From: an uncultured Lachnospiraceae bacterium
Lineage (GTDB): Bacteria; Bacillota; Clostridia; Lachnospirales; Lachnospiraceae
Direction of reading: 5' to 3'
Assembly: GCA_946546945.1 (NCBI GenBank)
Contig: CAMNOU010000011.1
Coordinates: 1-64,000 of the forward strand
DNA: 64,000 bases
Under the pieces are notes generated by a model. That model saw nothing but the letters and a program-made list of their open reading frames with translations, had not been told where the DNA came from and made no database searches. Position numbers and translations under genes: made by a program. Shown piece by piece: positions 25,049-33,988 of this stretch (position 1 is its first letter; every line of letters starts with the position of its first letter).

Positions 25049-26016
25049 TGACAGCCTCCTGATTGTAAAGTTTCAACCTCTTTTAAGAGAAAGTGAAGGA
25101 TACGGTCGTCATCATTTTCAAAGTCGGGCCGGTTGACCCAGATGACATCCCGCTCCCTGCGGAACCAGGTCAGCTGCCGCTTGGCAAAGTGCCTGGTGTC
25201 CCGTTTCAGAATATAAACGGCTTCTTCGTATGTGATTTCGCCGTCCAGCCATGCAAGAATTTCTTTGTAACCCAGTCCCTGCATGGAGACCATGCTCCGG
25301 TCATACCCCTTCCGGCGGAGAGCTTCCACCTCCTGACAGAGTCCCGCCGCAAGCATCCGGTCGACCCGCTGATCGATCCGTTCGTACAGTTTCTGCCGGT
25401 CATCGGTGAGAACAAAATACCGGAAATCATAGGGGGATTCCTTCTGACGTTCCTTTTCATTGTGTTCTGAGATCGGCATGCCGCTTTTCTTACAGAATTC
25501 CAGTGCGCGGATCACGCGCTTGATATTGTGCGGGTGAATCTTTTCGGCAGAGACGGGATCTTCCTGCTTCAGCATCTGATGCAGATATTCACAGCCCTTT
25601 TCCTCTGCGATCCGCTCATATTCCCGGCGAAGAGCCGTATCCTCATCCTGGGAGGTAAAATCAATATCATACAGCAGTGCCTGAATATAAAAGCCGGTGC
25701 CTCCGACAACGATGGGGATCTGACCGTTTGCATAGATTTCTTTCATGGCTGCTTTTGCCAGTTTCTGAAAGCGCACGACGTGGAATTCTTCATCCGGATT
25801 CAGGATGTCGATCAGATAATGCGGAATCCCGTGCATCTCTTCCGGCATAATCTTGGCAGAGCCGATATCCATTCCTTTGTAGACCTGCATGGAGTCAGCG
25901 GAAATGACCGCTCCGTGAACGGCCCCGGCCAGCCGGATGGAGAGATCCGTCTTGCCGGCAGCAGTCGGCCCGGCGAGGATAATCAGCGGTTTCTTTGTTT
26001 TCGTCTTTTCATCCAT
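25045..26016 (-). CDS. miaA: tRNA dimethylallyltransferase
   Basis: A 323-residue enzyme that prenylates A37 in tRNAs reading codons starting with U. Walker A GPTAAGKTDLS (about 17-27), substrate motif ISADSMQVYKGMDIGSAK, and VVGGTGFYIQALLYDIDF are all canonical. C-terminal RHFAKRQLTWFRRE is the tRNA-binding signature. Two bases separate it from mutL. The hfq gene that often follows miaA in Firmicutes is absent here. Confidence 0.95.
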   Translation of the reverse strand: MDEKTKTKKPLIILAGPTAAGKTDLSIRLAGAVHGAVISADSMQVYKGMDIGSAKIMPEEMHGIPHYLIDILNPDEEFHVVRFQKLAKAAMKEIYANGQIPIVVGGTGFYIQALLYDIDFTSQDEDTALRREYERIAEEKGCEYLHQMLKQEDPVSAEKIHPHNIKRVIRALEFCKKSGMPISEHNEKERQKESPYDFRYFVLTDDRQKLYERIDQRVDRMLAAGLCQEVEALRRKGYDRSMVSMQGLGYKEILAWLDGEITYEEAVYILKRDTRHFAKRQLTWFRRERDVIWVNRPDFENDDDRILHFLLKEVETLQSGGCQ

Positions 26017-26018
26017 AG

Positions 26019-27845
26019 CTATACGATTCTCTTGAATTTTTTTTCTATTTCATATTTGGTCATGGAAATGATCACCGGTCTTCCGTGCGGGCAGAAATAC
26101 GGATTTTCCAGCTGCAGAAGATCGTCGATCAATCTGCGGACCTCCGGCCCGGAGAGCTTTTGATTGCCTTTCACGGCTGCTTTGCAGGACATGCTGGCGA
26201 TCTTTTCAATCACCATGTCCGGCGTATCATTTTCAGAAAGACTTCCGAGTCCGTCAATCAGCTCCAGAAGCAGTGTCTGACCGTTCAGCCCGTACAGATT
26301 ATCCGGAAGTGCGCTGACTGCGTACTCCTTTCCCCCGAACGGCTCGATGACAAACCCGAGCTTCTCAAAATCCGCCAGGTGGCGTTTGAGAAGTACTTCT
26401 TCCTGCATGGTCAGGGTCAGAAGGATCGGAGGGCTGATCATCTGGGACGTGAATTCCTTTGAGCGGTACGCCTGCATGGTCTGCTCAAAAAGGATCTTCT
26501 CATGCGCCGCATGCTGGTCGATCATATAGAATTTATCCTGAAATTCCACCAGCCAGTAAGTGTCAAAAAGCTGTCCGATGATCCGGTGCTGCGGACGGGC
26601 CTCCTTTGATAAAAGCCGGGTCTCTCCGGTATCATAATCCGAGAGGGAAGCCTGTTTTATCTCCGGATAGCGAACCGGCTCCGCGATCCTCTGGGTCTGT
26701 GTATATTTTTTTTCATACGGGCTGTCTTTCTTTACTGCTTCCCGTATCTTTTCCAGTCTGTTTTCTTCAAAGGGTTCCGGTATCAGTTTTTTGTCATAGA
26801 CGGGCGCCTGATTCCGGGAAGGCGCGGAGTCGACCGATACATTCGTAATCAGCTCCCTGTCTTTCAGAGCGGCATGGATCTCGTTCATGATGTTCTCATA
26901 CAGCTTTTCCTGATTGGAAAAGCGAAGTTCCATTTTATTCGGATGCACATTGACGTCGACCAGTCTTCCGTCGATTTCCAGCAAAAGAACGGTGAACGGA
27001 TACTTGTGCTGCATCATGAAACCATGGTACGCATCCTCGATGGCCTTGGCAATCAATGCGCTGCGGATGTATCTTCCGTTAATGAAATAGCTTTCAAAAT
27101 TCCGGTTTCCTCTGGAAATCACCGGTTTTCCTACATAACCGTAAAGCCTCATGTCTTCAAAGGTGCGGTCGATCTCCAGAAGATTGGAGGCAATATCCCT
27201 GCCGTACACATGGTAGATGATATCCTTCAGCTTCCCGTTTCCGGAGGTGTGCAGCCGGATCTGGCCATTCTGGATGAATTTGAAGGAAATGTCCGGATGG
27301 GAAAGCGCCATGCGTTCCATCAGATCACTGATATAGCCTGCTTCGGTCTGCGGTGTCTTTAAAAACTTCCGGCGGGCCGGTGTGTTATAGAACAGATTTT
27401 CAACAAGGAAAGTCGTCCCGTTCGGCGCGCCGATCTCTTCAAACAGAGTTTCCTTTCCGCCCTCGATCCGGTAACGGCATCCCGTAAATGCGTCCATGGT
27501 CTTTGTGATCAGCTCCACCTGTGCGACAGAGGAAATGCTGGACAATGCCTCGCCGCGGAATCCAAGGGACGAAATGGTGATCAGATCCTCTACAGACCGG
27601 ATCTTGCTGGTGGAATGCCGGTAAAAAGCAATGGGAATCTGCTCCTTTTCTATTCCACATCCGTTGTCGGTGATCCGGATCAATGAGGTGCCGCCATCCC
27701 TGATTTCTACCGTAATTGCCGTCGCCCGGGCATCGATCGCATTTTCCACGAGCTCCTTGACGACAGAGGAGGGACGCTCCACTACTTCTCCGGCTGCGAT
27801 TTGATCAATTGTCTGTTCGTCTAGTATTTCAATCTGCGGCATCAC
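26019..27845 (-). CDS. mutL: DNA mismatch repair protein MutL
   Basis: A 608-residue GHKL ATPase and endonuclease that acts after MutS. N-terminal motifs: VVKELVENAIDA, ITDNGCGIE, GFRGEALSSISSV. The C-terminal domain contains DQHAAHEKILFE, the metal-binding endonuclease motif, and CPHGRPVII, as in organisms without MutH. Seven bases downstream of mutS. Confidence 0.95.
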   Translation of the reverse strand: MMPQIEILDEQTIDQIAAGEVVERPSSVVKELVENAIDARATAITVEIRDGGTSLIRITDNGCGIEKEQIPIAFYRHSTSKIRSVEDLITISSLGFRGEALSSISSVAQVELITKTMDAFTGCRYRIEGGKETLFEEIGAPNGTTFLVENLFYNTPARRKFLKTPQTEAGYISDLMERMALSHPDISFKFIQNGQIRLHTSGNGKLKDIIYHVYGRDIASNLLEIDRTFEDMRLYGYVGKPVISRGNRNFESYFINGRYIRSALIAKAIEDAYHGFMMQHKYPFTVLLLEIDGRLVDVNVHPNKMELRFSNQEKLYENIMNEIHAALKDRELITNVSVDSAPSRNQAPVYDKKLIPEPFEENRLEKIREAVKKDSPYEKKYTQTQRIAEPVRYPEIKQASLSDYDTGETRLLSKEARPQHRIIGQLFDTYWLVEFQDKFYMIDQHAAHEKILFEQTMQAYRSKEFTSQMISPPILLTLTMQEEVLLKRHLADFEKLGFVIEPFGGKEYAVSALPDNLYGLNGQTLLLELIDGLGSLSENDTPDMVIEKIASMSCKAAVKGNQKLSGPEVRRLIDDLLQLENPYFCPHGRPVIISMTKYEIEKKFKRIV

Positions 27846-27852
27846 TATCCTC

Positions 27853-30507
27853 CTACCAGCGGTTCCTGATCTTGTTTTGCAGTTCGATCAGTTTATTCAT
27901 TGCTTCAAAAGGTGTCATGTTGTTCATGTCCAGGTCGGAAAGTTCCTTTATGATGGCGTCATCACTGACCGTATCGAACAGAGAGATCTGGGCCAGATCC
28001 ACATCGTCCGGCTTTTTCTTTGCCTTTCTGGTACCGGCAAGGGAAACATCCAGATTACGGGTGATGCTGCTCAGATCCGCGCTTTCCAGCTCCTCGCAGA
28101 TGGCTTTTGCCCGCTCGATGACAATATCGGGCACGCCGGCCAGCTTCGCCACCTGGATTCCGTAGCTTCTGTCCGCCCCGCCGGGAACGATTTTCCGTAA
28201 AAATACGATATCATCGCCTTTTTCTTTGACGGCGATACAGTAATTATTGACATTATTCAGCTTCCCTTCCAGCTCCGTGAGCTCATGATAATGGGTCGCG
28301 AAAAGTGTCTTTGCCCCCAGAAGGCGCGGATTGCTGATATACTCTACCACCGCCCACGCGATGGACAATCCGTCGATGGTACTGGTTCCCCGTCCGATTT
28401 CATCCAGGATCAGAAGACTGCTTGCCGTAGCATTCTTCAGAATGTTCGCGACCTCATTCATTTCGACCATAAAGGTACTCTGGCCGGAGGCAAGGTCATC
28501 CGATGCGCCGACACGGGTAAAGATGCGGTCCACGATCCCCACATTGGCCCGGTCCGCAGGAACAAAGCTGCCGATCTGCGCCATCAGCACAATCAGGGCA
28601 GTTTGCCTCATATACGTTGATTTGCCGGCCATGTTCGGTCCGGTAATGATGGAAATCCGGTTGTTTTTGTTGTCCAGATATGTATCGTTGGCAATGAACA
28701 TGTCGTTGTTCATCATTTTTTCTACGACCGGATGCCGGCCGTTCTGTATATCCAGGATTCCTTTTTCATTGATTTTCGGGCGGACAAAATTGCTCTGTTC
28801 CGCGACAAGCGCCAGGGAGGCAAATACATCGATTCCGGCCAGGGCTCTGGCTGTCCGCTGAATCCGTTCCACCTGCGCCGCGATATGCTCCCGCACATCA
28901 CAGAACAGATCGTATTCCAGGGCAGTCAGCTTGTCATCTGCTCCCAGGATCGTCTCCTCCAGTTCCTTAAGCTCGGGTGTGATATAGCGCTCCGCGTTGG
29001 TCAGGGTCTGTTTCCGGATAAAGTAATCCGGAACGAGCTCGCGGTAGGAATTGGTAACCTCCAGATAATAGCCGAATACCTTATTAAATTTGATCCGCAG
29101 GTTCTTAATGCCGGTCTTTTCGCGCTCTTCCTCCTCGATTTTGGCAAGCCATTCCTTCCCTTCCGTCTTCGCGCTCCGGAGGCGGTCGATTTCCGGATGA
29201 TAACCATCGCGGATCATGGAACCTTCCCGGATGGAGATGGGAGGATCGTCCTGTATGGCCTGATCGATCAGCTCATACAGATCCTGCAGGGTATCCAGAT
29301 CATCATTCAGCTGCTGCATGCGTCCGGAGGAAAACTCCCCCATCAGCAGTTTGATCGGTCCGAGCATTTCCAGAGAAGTCTTGAACGCGATCAGATCTCT
29401 GGGATTTGCGGTCTGGTAAACGATTCGGCTGATCAGGCGCTCCAGATCGTAGACCGGATTCAGATATTCCCGGAGCTCTTCCCGGGTGATCATCTCTTCT
29501 TTCAGTTCTTCTACGGCATCCAGGCGCTCCTCGATCTCCTCTTTTTCAATCAGAGGCTGCTCAATGAAGGCGCGCATCAGGCGGGCCCCCATGGCTGTCC
29601 TGGTCTTGTCGAGCACCCACAGAAGAGAACCGCGCTTCTGCTTCTCGCGGAGCGTTTCGACGAGCTCAAGGTTCCTTCTGGTAGAACTGTCCAGAATCAT
29701 ATATCTTCCGATAGAATAAGGCCGGATCGACGAAAAATGCGTCAGTTCGGTTTTCTGAAGTTCTTTCAGATACTGCAAAAGAGAACCGGCCGCAATCACC
29801 CCGGAATCATAATCCTTCAGGCCCAGGTTTTCCAGATCAGTTTCGTGGAAATGTTCCAGCAGAAGCTGTCCGGAGGCATCGCCGAAATAGGAGGTATCCA
29901 GCGCGTAGATCGCGATGGAGAGCCGGTGCTTCAGATCGTCAAGATCGATACCGCTCATCAGGAAAGTCTCGTTGCAGATGATTTCCGAAGGGGCATATTT
30001 ACTGATCTCATCAATCAGTTTCCTTTCGGAATCCACTTCCGTCACAAAGAATTCCCCGGTCGTGACATCTGCGGCGGAGATTCCGTATTTGGAGTCGGTA
30101 TAGACAATACTCATAATGAAATTGTTTTTCGTCTCATCGAGGGCATAGGTATCCAGGTTCGTACCGGGCGTGACGATCCGTACGACCTCTCTTTTCACCA
30201 GGCCTTTTGCGAGCTTCGGATCCTCCATCTGTTCGCAGATCGCCACCTTATACCCCCGGGAAACGAGACGGGTCAGATATCCTTCGACTGCGTGAAAGGG
30301 AACGCCGCACATGGGTGCGCGCTCTTCCAGCCCGCAGTTCTTCCCTGTCAGTGTTATTTCCAGTTCTTTAGACGCTGTGAGGGCGTCATCAAAGAACATT
30401 TCATAAAAATCTCCCAGACGATAAAACAAAATACAGTCCGGATATTCTTTTTTCGTTTCCAGGTACTGCTTCATCATTGGGGTCAGCTGGTCTTCGTTTA
30501 TCTTCAT
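27853..30507 (-). CDS. mutS: DNA mismatch repair protein MutS
   Basis: An 884-residue mismatch-binding ATPase. The N-terminal mismatch-recognition motif DFYEMFFDDA (Phe-X-Glu) is present near residue 32, followed by connector, lever and clamp regions. ATPase motifs are Walker A GPNMAGKST, LDEIGRGTSTIDG (Walker B) and FATHYHELTEL. The C-terminal helix-turn-helix and a short tail complete the usual length. First of the mutS-mutL-miaA set; it has its ATG 16 bases after the upstream flavoprotein stop. Confidence 0.97.
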   Translation of the reverse strand: MKINEDQLTPMMKQYLETKKEYPDCILFYRLGDFYEMFFDDALTASKELEITLTGKNCGLEERAPMCGVPFHAVEGYLTRLVSRGYKVAICEQMEDPKLAKGLVKREVVRIVTPGTNLDTYALDETKNNFIMSIVYTDSKYGISAADVTTGEFFVTEVDSERKLIDEISKYAPSEIICNETFLMSGIDLDDLKHRLSIAIYALDTSYFGDASGQLLLEHFHETDLENLGLKDYDSGVIAAGSLLQYLKELQKTELTHFSSIRPYSIGRYMILDSSTRRNLELVETLREKQKRGSLLWVLDKTRTAMGARLMRAFIEQPLIEKEEIEERLDAVEELKEEMITREELREYLNPVYDLERLISRIVYQTANPRDLIAFKTSLEMLGPIKLLMGEFSSGRMQQLNDDLDTLQDLYELIDQAIQDDPPISIREGSMIRDGYHPEIDRLRSAKTEGKEWLAKIEEEEREKTGIKNLRIKFNKVFGYYLEVTNSYRELVPDYFIRKQTLTNAERYITPELKELEETILGADDKLTALEYDLFCDVREHIAAQVERIQRTARALAGIDVFASLALVAEQSNFVRPKINEKGILDIQNGRHPVVEKMMNNDMFIANDTYLDNKNNRISIITGPNMAGKSTYMRQTALIVLMAQIGSFVPADRANVGIVDRIFTRVGASDDLASGQSTFMVEMNEVANILKNATASSLLILDEIGRGTSTIDGLSIAWAVVEYISNPRLLGAKTLFATHYHELTELEGKLNNVNNYCIAVKEKGDDIVFLRKIVPGGADRSYGIQVAKLAGVPDIVIERAKAICEELESADLSSITRNLDVSLAGTRKAKKKPDDVDLAQISLFDTVSDDAIIKELSDLDMNNMTPFEAMNKLIELQNKIRNRW

Positions 30508-30523
30508 TCGTGATGAGAACTCC

Positions 30524-32131
30524 TTAAGATTGGTTTGCCGGTTTATATTTTTTCATGATTGCTTCTGCTGTCTTCAGACCATCCATGGCTGCGGATGTGA
30601 TGCCGCCCGCATACCCTGCTCCTTCTCCGCACGGATAAAGGCCCGCAACGGTACTTTCCAGAGAATCATCTCTCGGAATGCGTACCGGTGAGGATGTCCT
30701 GCTCTCCACTCCGGAAAGGATCGCGTCCTGTCGGTCAAATTCCGGGATGACGCGGGCAAAAGCGTGCATGCCCTCCAGGAAAGCTTCGTTCAGTGTTTCC
30801 GGAAAAATCTGACGAAGGTTCGCGAAAGCGGTTTTCCCTTTGGCGCAGGAAGAAAAAGCTCCGTAACCGGTGCTTGTTGTATTGTTTTCAAAATCCCCGA
30901 ACAGCTGCTGCGGGATCGCTCCGCGGCCGGCTTCGTATGCGTTCTGTTCCAGTCTGCGCTGGAAGGCAAGGCCGGAAAGCGGATCGTCCGGATTATCAAA
31001 GTCCGCCGGACTGACGGAAACAATGATGGCGCTGTTGGCGTTTCTGCTGTCTCTGTCATGATAACTCATGCCGTTTACCGCGAGCATCCCCGCTTCGGAA
31101 GAAGCGTTGACTACATAGCCTCCCGGGCACATGCAAAATGAATATACACTTCTGCCGCCGGATGACTGATGCGTCAGTTTATAGGAGGCGGGCGGAAGCT
31201 TTGGAAGTCCGGCAAAGTCTGCATATTGGTTCCGGTTGATCATGGACTGCGGATGTTCTACGCGCATGCCGGCGGCAAAGGCTTTCGGCTGCATCGGTAC
31301 GCCGCTGTGATACAGCATCGCAAAGGTATCCCGGGCACTGTGCCCGATGGCGAAAACGGCCGCGCTGACAGGAAACTGCCGGGTATGATTGATTTCAAGA
31401 GAGGAGATCCTGCCCTGTTCTGTCTGAAACCCGGTCACCTTAGAGGAAAAAAAGACCTGCCCGCCGGCACGGATGATTTCGTTTCGCATATTTTTGACAA
31501 CGGTGCGCAAAAGATCGGTCCCGATATGAGGCTTGTTTACATACAGGATTTCTTCGGGGGCGCCGAACTTCACAAAGGTCTCCAGGACAAAACGGTTCCT
31601 TCCGTATTTATCTTTTACCAGCGTATTCAGCTTCCCGTCTGAAAAAGTACCGGCTCCGCCCTCCCCGAACTGCACATTGGATTCCGGCAGAAGCTCTGCG
31701 CCCTCCCAGAATCGTTCCACATCAGCGGTGCGTTCATCGACGGATTTTCCGCGTTCAAAGACGACGGGGCAATACCCGCGGACAGCCAGCAGATATGCGC
31801 AGAACAGTCCGGCCGGGCCGGTGCCGATCACTGCCACCGGATCTTTGAGTGGCTCTTTTCCGCAGCATACCGGATGATACACGACGGGAGAAATCTCTGT
31901 CACATGTCTGTTTTTCTGATAGCGCATCCCGGACGGGATGGTCAGGTTCGCACTGTAAATATAGGTCAGTTCCTGCTTTTTTCGTGCATCGATCGACTGT
32001 TTGATGATCTCGAAATGCAGGATATTTTCTTTCTTAACGCCGGCCATGCGGCAGGCCTTTTCAAGAACCTGTTCGCTGCTGTGGCCCGGAGGCAGGGATA
32101 TCTGTGATATCCGGATCGTTTTTTTCTTCAT
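30524..32131 (-). CDS. FAD-dependent dehydrogenase (COG2509 type)
   Basis: A 535-residue flavoprotein. A basic N-terminal region of about 90 residues precedes the FAD-binding GxGxxG at AVIGTGPAGLFCAYLLA; later come DGKLNTLVKDKYGRN, HIGTDLLRTVV and a C-terminal LYPCGEGAGYAGGITSAAMDG that closes the FAD site. These match a widespread family of uncharacterised dehydrogenases that often sits by mutS in Clostridia. Start chosen at 32131 (ATG) rather than an in-frame codon that overlaps the upstream gene by 29 bases. Electron donor and substrate unknown. Confidence 0.8.
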   Translation of the reverse strand: MKKKTIRISQISLPPGHSSEQVLEKACRMAGVKKENILHFEIIKQSIDARKKQELTYIYSANLTIPSGMRYQKNRHVTEISPVVYHPVCCGKEPLKDPVAVIGTGPAGLFCAYLLAVRGYCPVVFERGKSVDERTADVERFWEGAELLPESNVQFGEGGAGTFSDGKLNTLVKDKYGRNRFVLETFVKFGAPEEILYVNKPHIGTDLLRTVVKNMRNEIIRAGGQVFFSSKVTGFQTEQGRISSLEINHTRQFPVSAAVFAIGHSARDTFAMLYHSGVPMQPKAFAAGMRVEHPQSMINRNQYADFAGLPKLPPASYKLTHQSSGGRSVYSFCMCPGGYVVNASSEAGMLAVNGMSYHDRDSRNANSAIIVSVSPADFDNPDDPLSGLAFQRRLEQNAYEAGRGAIPQQLFGDFENNTTSTGYGAFSSCAKGKTAFANLRQIFPETLNEAFLEGMHAFARVIPEFDRQDAILSGVESRTSSPVRIPRDDSLESTVAGLYPCGEGAGYAGGITSAAMDGLKTAEAIMKKYKPANQS

Positions 32132-32177
32132 AGGCTGCTCTCTTCCGTATCCGGTACGCCAAAGGCGTAACAGATGT

Positions 32178-33443
32178 TTACTGCTGTAAAGCTTTTTGGG
32201 CGGCATTCTTCCCGGCTATAAAACCGCTTGTCCACGCCCACTGCAGATTATAACCTCCGCAGATGCCGTCTACGTCGATCAGTTCGCCGGCAAGGAAAAG
32301 GCCGGGAACAATCCTGGACTCCATCTGACCGGTGATCTCACTGACAGGGACACCCCCGCAGGTGACCTGTGCAGACTCATACCGCTTGGTAGACTGGATC
32401 ATGACTGTCGTCTGTTTGACCTGGCGGATGATCTGGCCGGTCTGTTTTTGAAAAGCTTTCTCAGATAATTGTGAAACGCAGAGTTCTGATAGTTTCAGTT
32501 TGCGGCAGATCATGCCGGCCAGCTTGTTGTTGAGGATGCCGGCCAGGATCTGATACCAGTTTTTCTGCATCCCATGGGATCCGGCTTCCCCGGTAAGGAA
32601 ATCCCGCAAAGCAGTCTCGTTCGTTCCGGGCAGAAAGTCCACATAGACCTGAACCTTTTTCTTCGCGGCAAGAGCCAGGGAGGCGAAGCGGCTGATCTGA
32701 AAAACAGGTATGCCGGAGATTCCGCTGTCGGTAAACTGTACCTCCCCTGTATCCGATGCGACTTCCTCCCGGTCGGCCAGAAGGGTGACGCGCGCGTCAC
32801 AGCGGACTCCGGCGACCGATTTCAGCCAACGTTCATTGGAAAGGAGCGGAACGAGGGCCGGCAGCGGATTTTTGATGGAATGGCCGAGGCCGTGCGCGAG
32901 CAGATATCCGCTCCCGTCACTACCGGTCTTCGGAGCAGCCTGTCCTCCCGTTGCGAGAATCAGCGCGCGTGCATGAAACTGTTCTGTTTTTGTGTGCACC
33001 GCAAAGCCATCCGGTTCCGGAGTGATTCCGGAGATCTGTATCTCAGTCAAAATCTTTATGTTCAACTGCTCAGCCTGCCACAAAAGCGCGTCCCGTATCG
33101 TCGATGCCTGCGAAGTCCGCGGATAAAAGTAACCGTTTCTTTCTTTGCTCCAAACACCAAGACGGCGGAAAAAAGCAATACTGTCCTGCCAGGAAAACTG
33201 CGCAAGCGCATCATGAACAAAGGCAGGGTCATCGCACCTGTAACAGCCGCTGCCCTGCTTCTGATTTGTAAAATTACACTTTCCGTTCCCGGTCGAGAGG
33301 AGCTTTTTTGCCGGAGCGGTATGGTGATCAAGAATCATCACATGCCGGCCGCTTTCCGCCGCAGTGATGGCAGCCATCAGTCCGGATGCGCCTCCGCCGA
33401 TCACGATCACATCAGAGGCTGTAATATTTCCTTTTTTATTCAC
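32178..33443 (-). CDS. HI0933/BaiN-like flavoprotein oxidoreductase
   Basis: A 421-residue FAD protein of the HI0933-like family. FAD motif VIGGGASGLMAAITAAESG near the N-terminus, then LLSTGNGKCNFTN, ALILATGGQAAPKTGSDGSGY and the C-terminal FLAGELIDVDGICGGYNLQWAWTSGFIAG, all family marks. One clostridial member (BaiN) reduces bile acid intermediates, but most have no assigned substrate, so this should not be called a bile acid enzyme without test. It heads a transcript running through COG2509, mutS, mutL and miaA. Confidence 0.85.
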   Translation of the reverse strand: MNKKGNITASDVIVIGGGASGLMAAITAAESGRHVMILDHHTAPAKKLLSTGNGKCNFTNQKQGSGCYRCDDPAFVHDALAQFSWQDSIAFFRRLGVWSKERNGYFYPRTSQASTIRDALLWQAEQLNIKILTEIQISGITPEPDGFAVHTKTEQFHARALILATGGQAAPKTGSDGSGYLLAHGLGHSIKNPLPALVPLLSNERWLKSVAGVRCDARVTLLADREEVASDTGEVQFTDSGISGIPVFQISRFASLALAAKKKVQVYVDFLPGTNETALRDFLTGEAGSHGMQKNWYQILAGILNNKLAGMICRKLKLSELCVSQLSEKAFQKQTGQIIRQVKQTTVMIQSTKRYESAQVTCGGVPVSEITGQMESRIVPGLFLAGELIDVDGICGGYNLQWAWTSGFIAGKNAAQKALQQ

Positions 33444-33476
33444 AATATCTCATCTGCTTTCTAACAAATTCATTCC

Positions 33477-33504
33477 ATTATAACATAGGAGCATTGATTT
33501 TGAA
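33477..33504 (-). promoter_or_regulatory. sigma-A promoter for the flavoprotein-mutS-mutL operon
   Basis: On the - strand TTCAAA, a 16-base spacer and TATAAT preceded by TG (extended -10). It is 34 bases from the ATG at 33443. Confidence 0.6.
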
Positions 33505-33544
33505 AGCTGTTTAGCCGATTTTGCGAAGGAGGCAGCAGGACACC

Positions 33545-33916
33545 TCAGCTCGAATAATTTTCAAGAAAGCCGTACAGGTCCTGCAAAGAATCGAACGCAA
33601 GACCGCTCCGGGCCTTTTGACGAAGAGCTTCCGGCAAATCGGAAAGATCCAGATCTGTCTCGAAGAAGATTTCGGAGGAATCCCCTTTGTAAACGGCCAG
33701 GCAGTCGTGATTATCTTTCAGATAATACTTGTCCGGAGAAAGGACGGCCATGCTTTGCCGGGCCTCCTCGGAGGCCGCAATGCCCTTCGGCGCGTGCAGA
33801 ACCGGGTCCTGGTTTTTCAGATGTGTTCCCCCTGCGTAAAAACCCACATAAAAAGCAACTGCAGAAAGGACGGCACAGAGACAAAAAGAAATGCGAATAA
33901 ACCGAATCTGTTTCAT
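33545..33916 (-). CDS. BofC C-terminal-domain-like membrane-anchored protein
   Basis: A small protein of about 123 residues with an N-terminal membrane helix (IRFIRISFCLCAVLSAVAFYVGFYAGG) and a C-terminal part running YYLKDNHDCLAVYKGDSSEIF to YGFLENYSS. That tail resembles the C-terminal domain of BofC, an inhibitor of the SpoIVB protease in the sigma-K checkpoint of sporulation. Its location behind a SpoVB-like flippase fits a sporulation or envelope role. GGAG precedes two adjacent ATGs (33919 and 33916). Assignment is moderate. Confidence 0.6.
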   Translation of the reverse strand: MKQIRFIRISFCLCAVLSAVAFYVGFYAGGTHLKNQDPVLHAPKGIAASEEARQSMAVLSPDKYYLKDNHDCLAVYKGDSSEIFFETDLDLSDLPEALRQKARSGLAFDSLQDLYGFLENYSS

Positions 33917-33988
33917 CATAAAATCTCCTTTTTCCGGTAGTATTCACATTTCTGATTGTTCTTATACAGCTTTTAAGTTTCCGTGGTT

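Noticed and set aside
25045-26016. hfq gene next to miaA
   Set aside because: miaA overlaps the PLP lyase gene by 4 bases, leaving no room for hfq.
28732-30513. A 593-residue open frame on the + strand opposite mutS
   Set aside because: Lies wholly inside the mutS coding region, has no start context and no recognisable domain.
32178-33443. Bile acid reductase BaiN
   Set aside because: Family resemblance only; no other bai genes are in the window, so the specific function is not supported.
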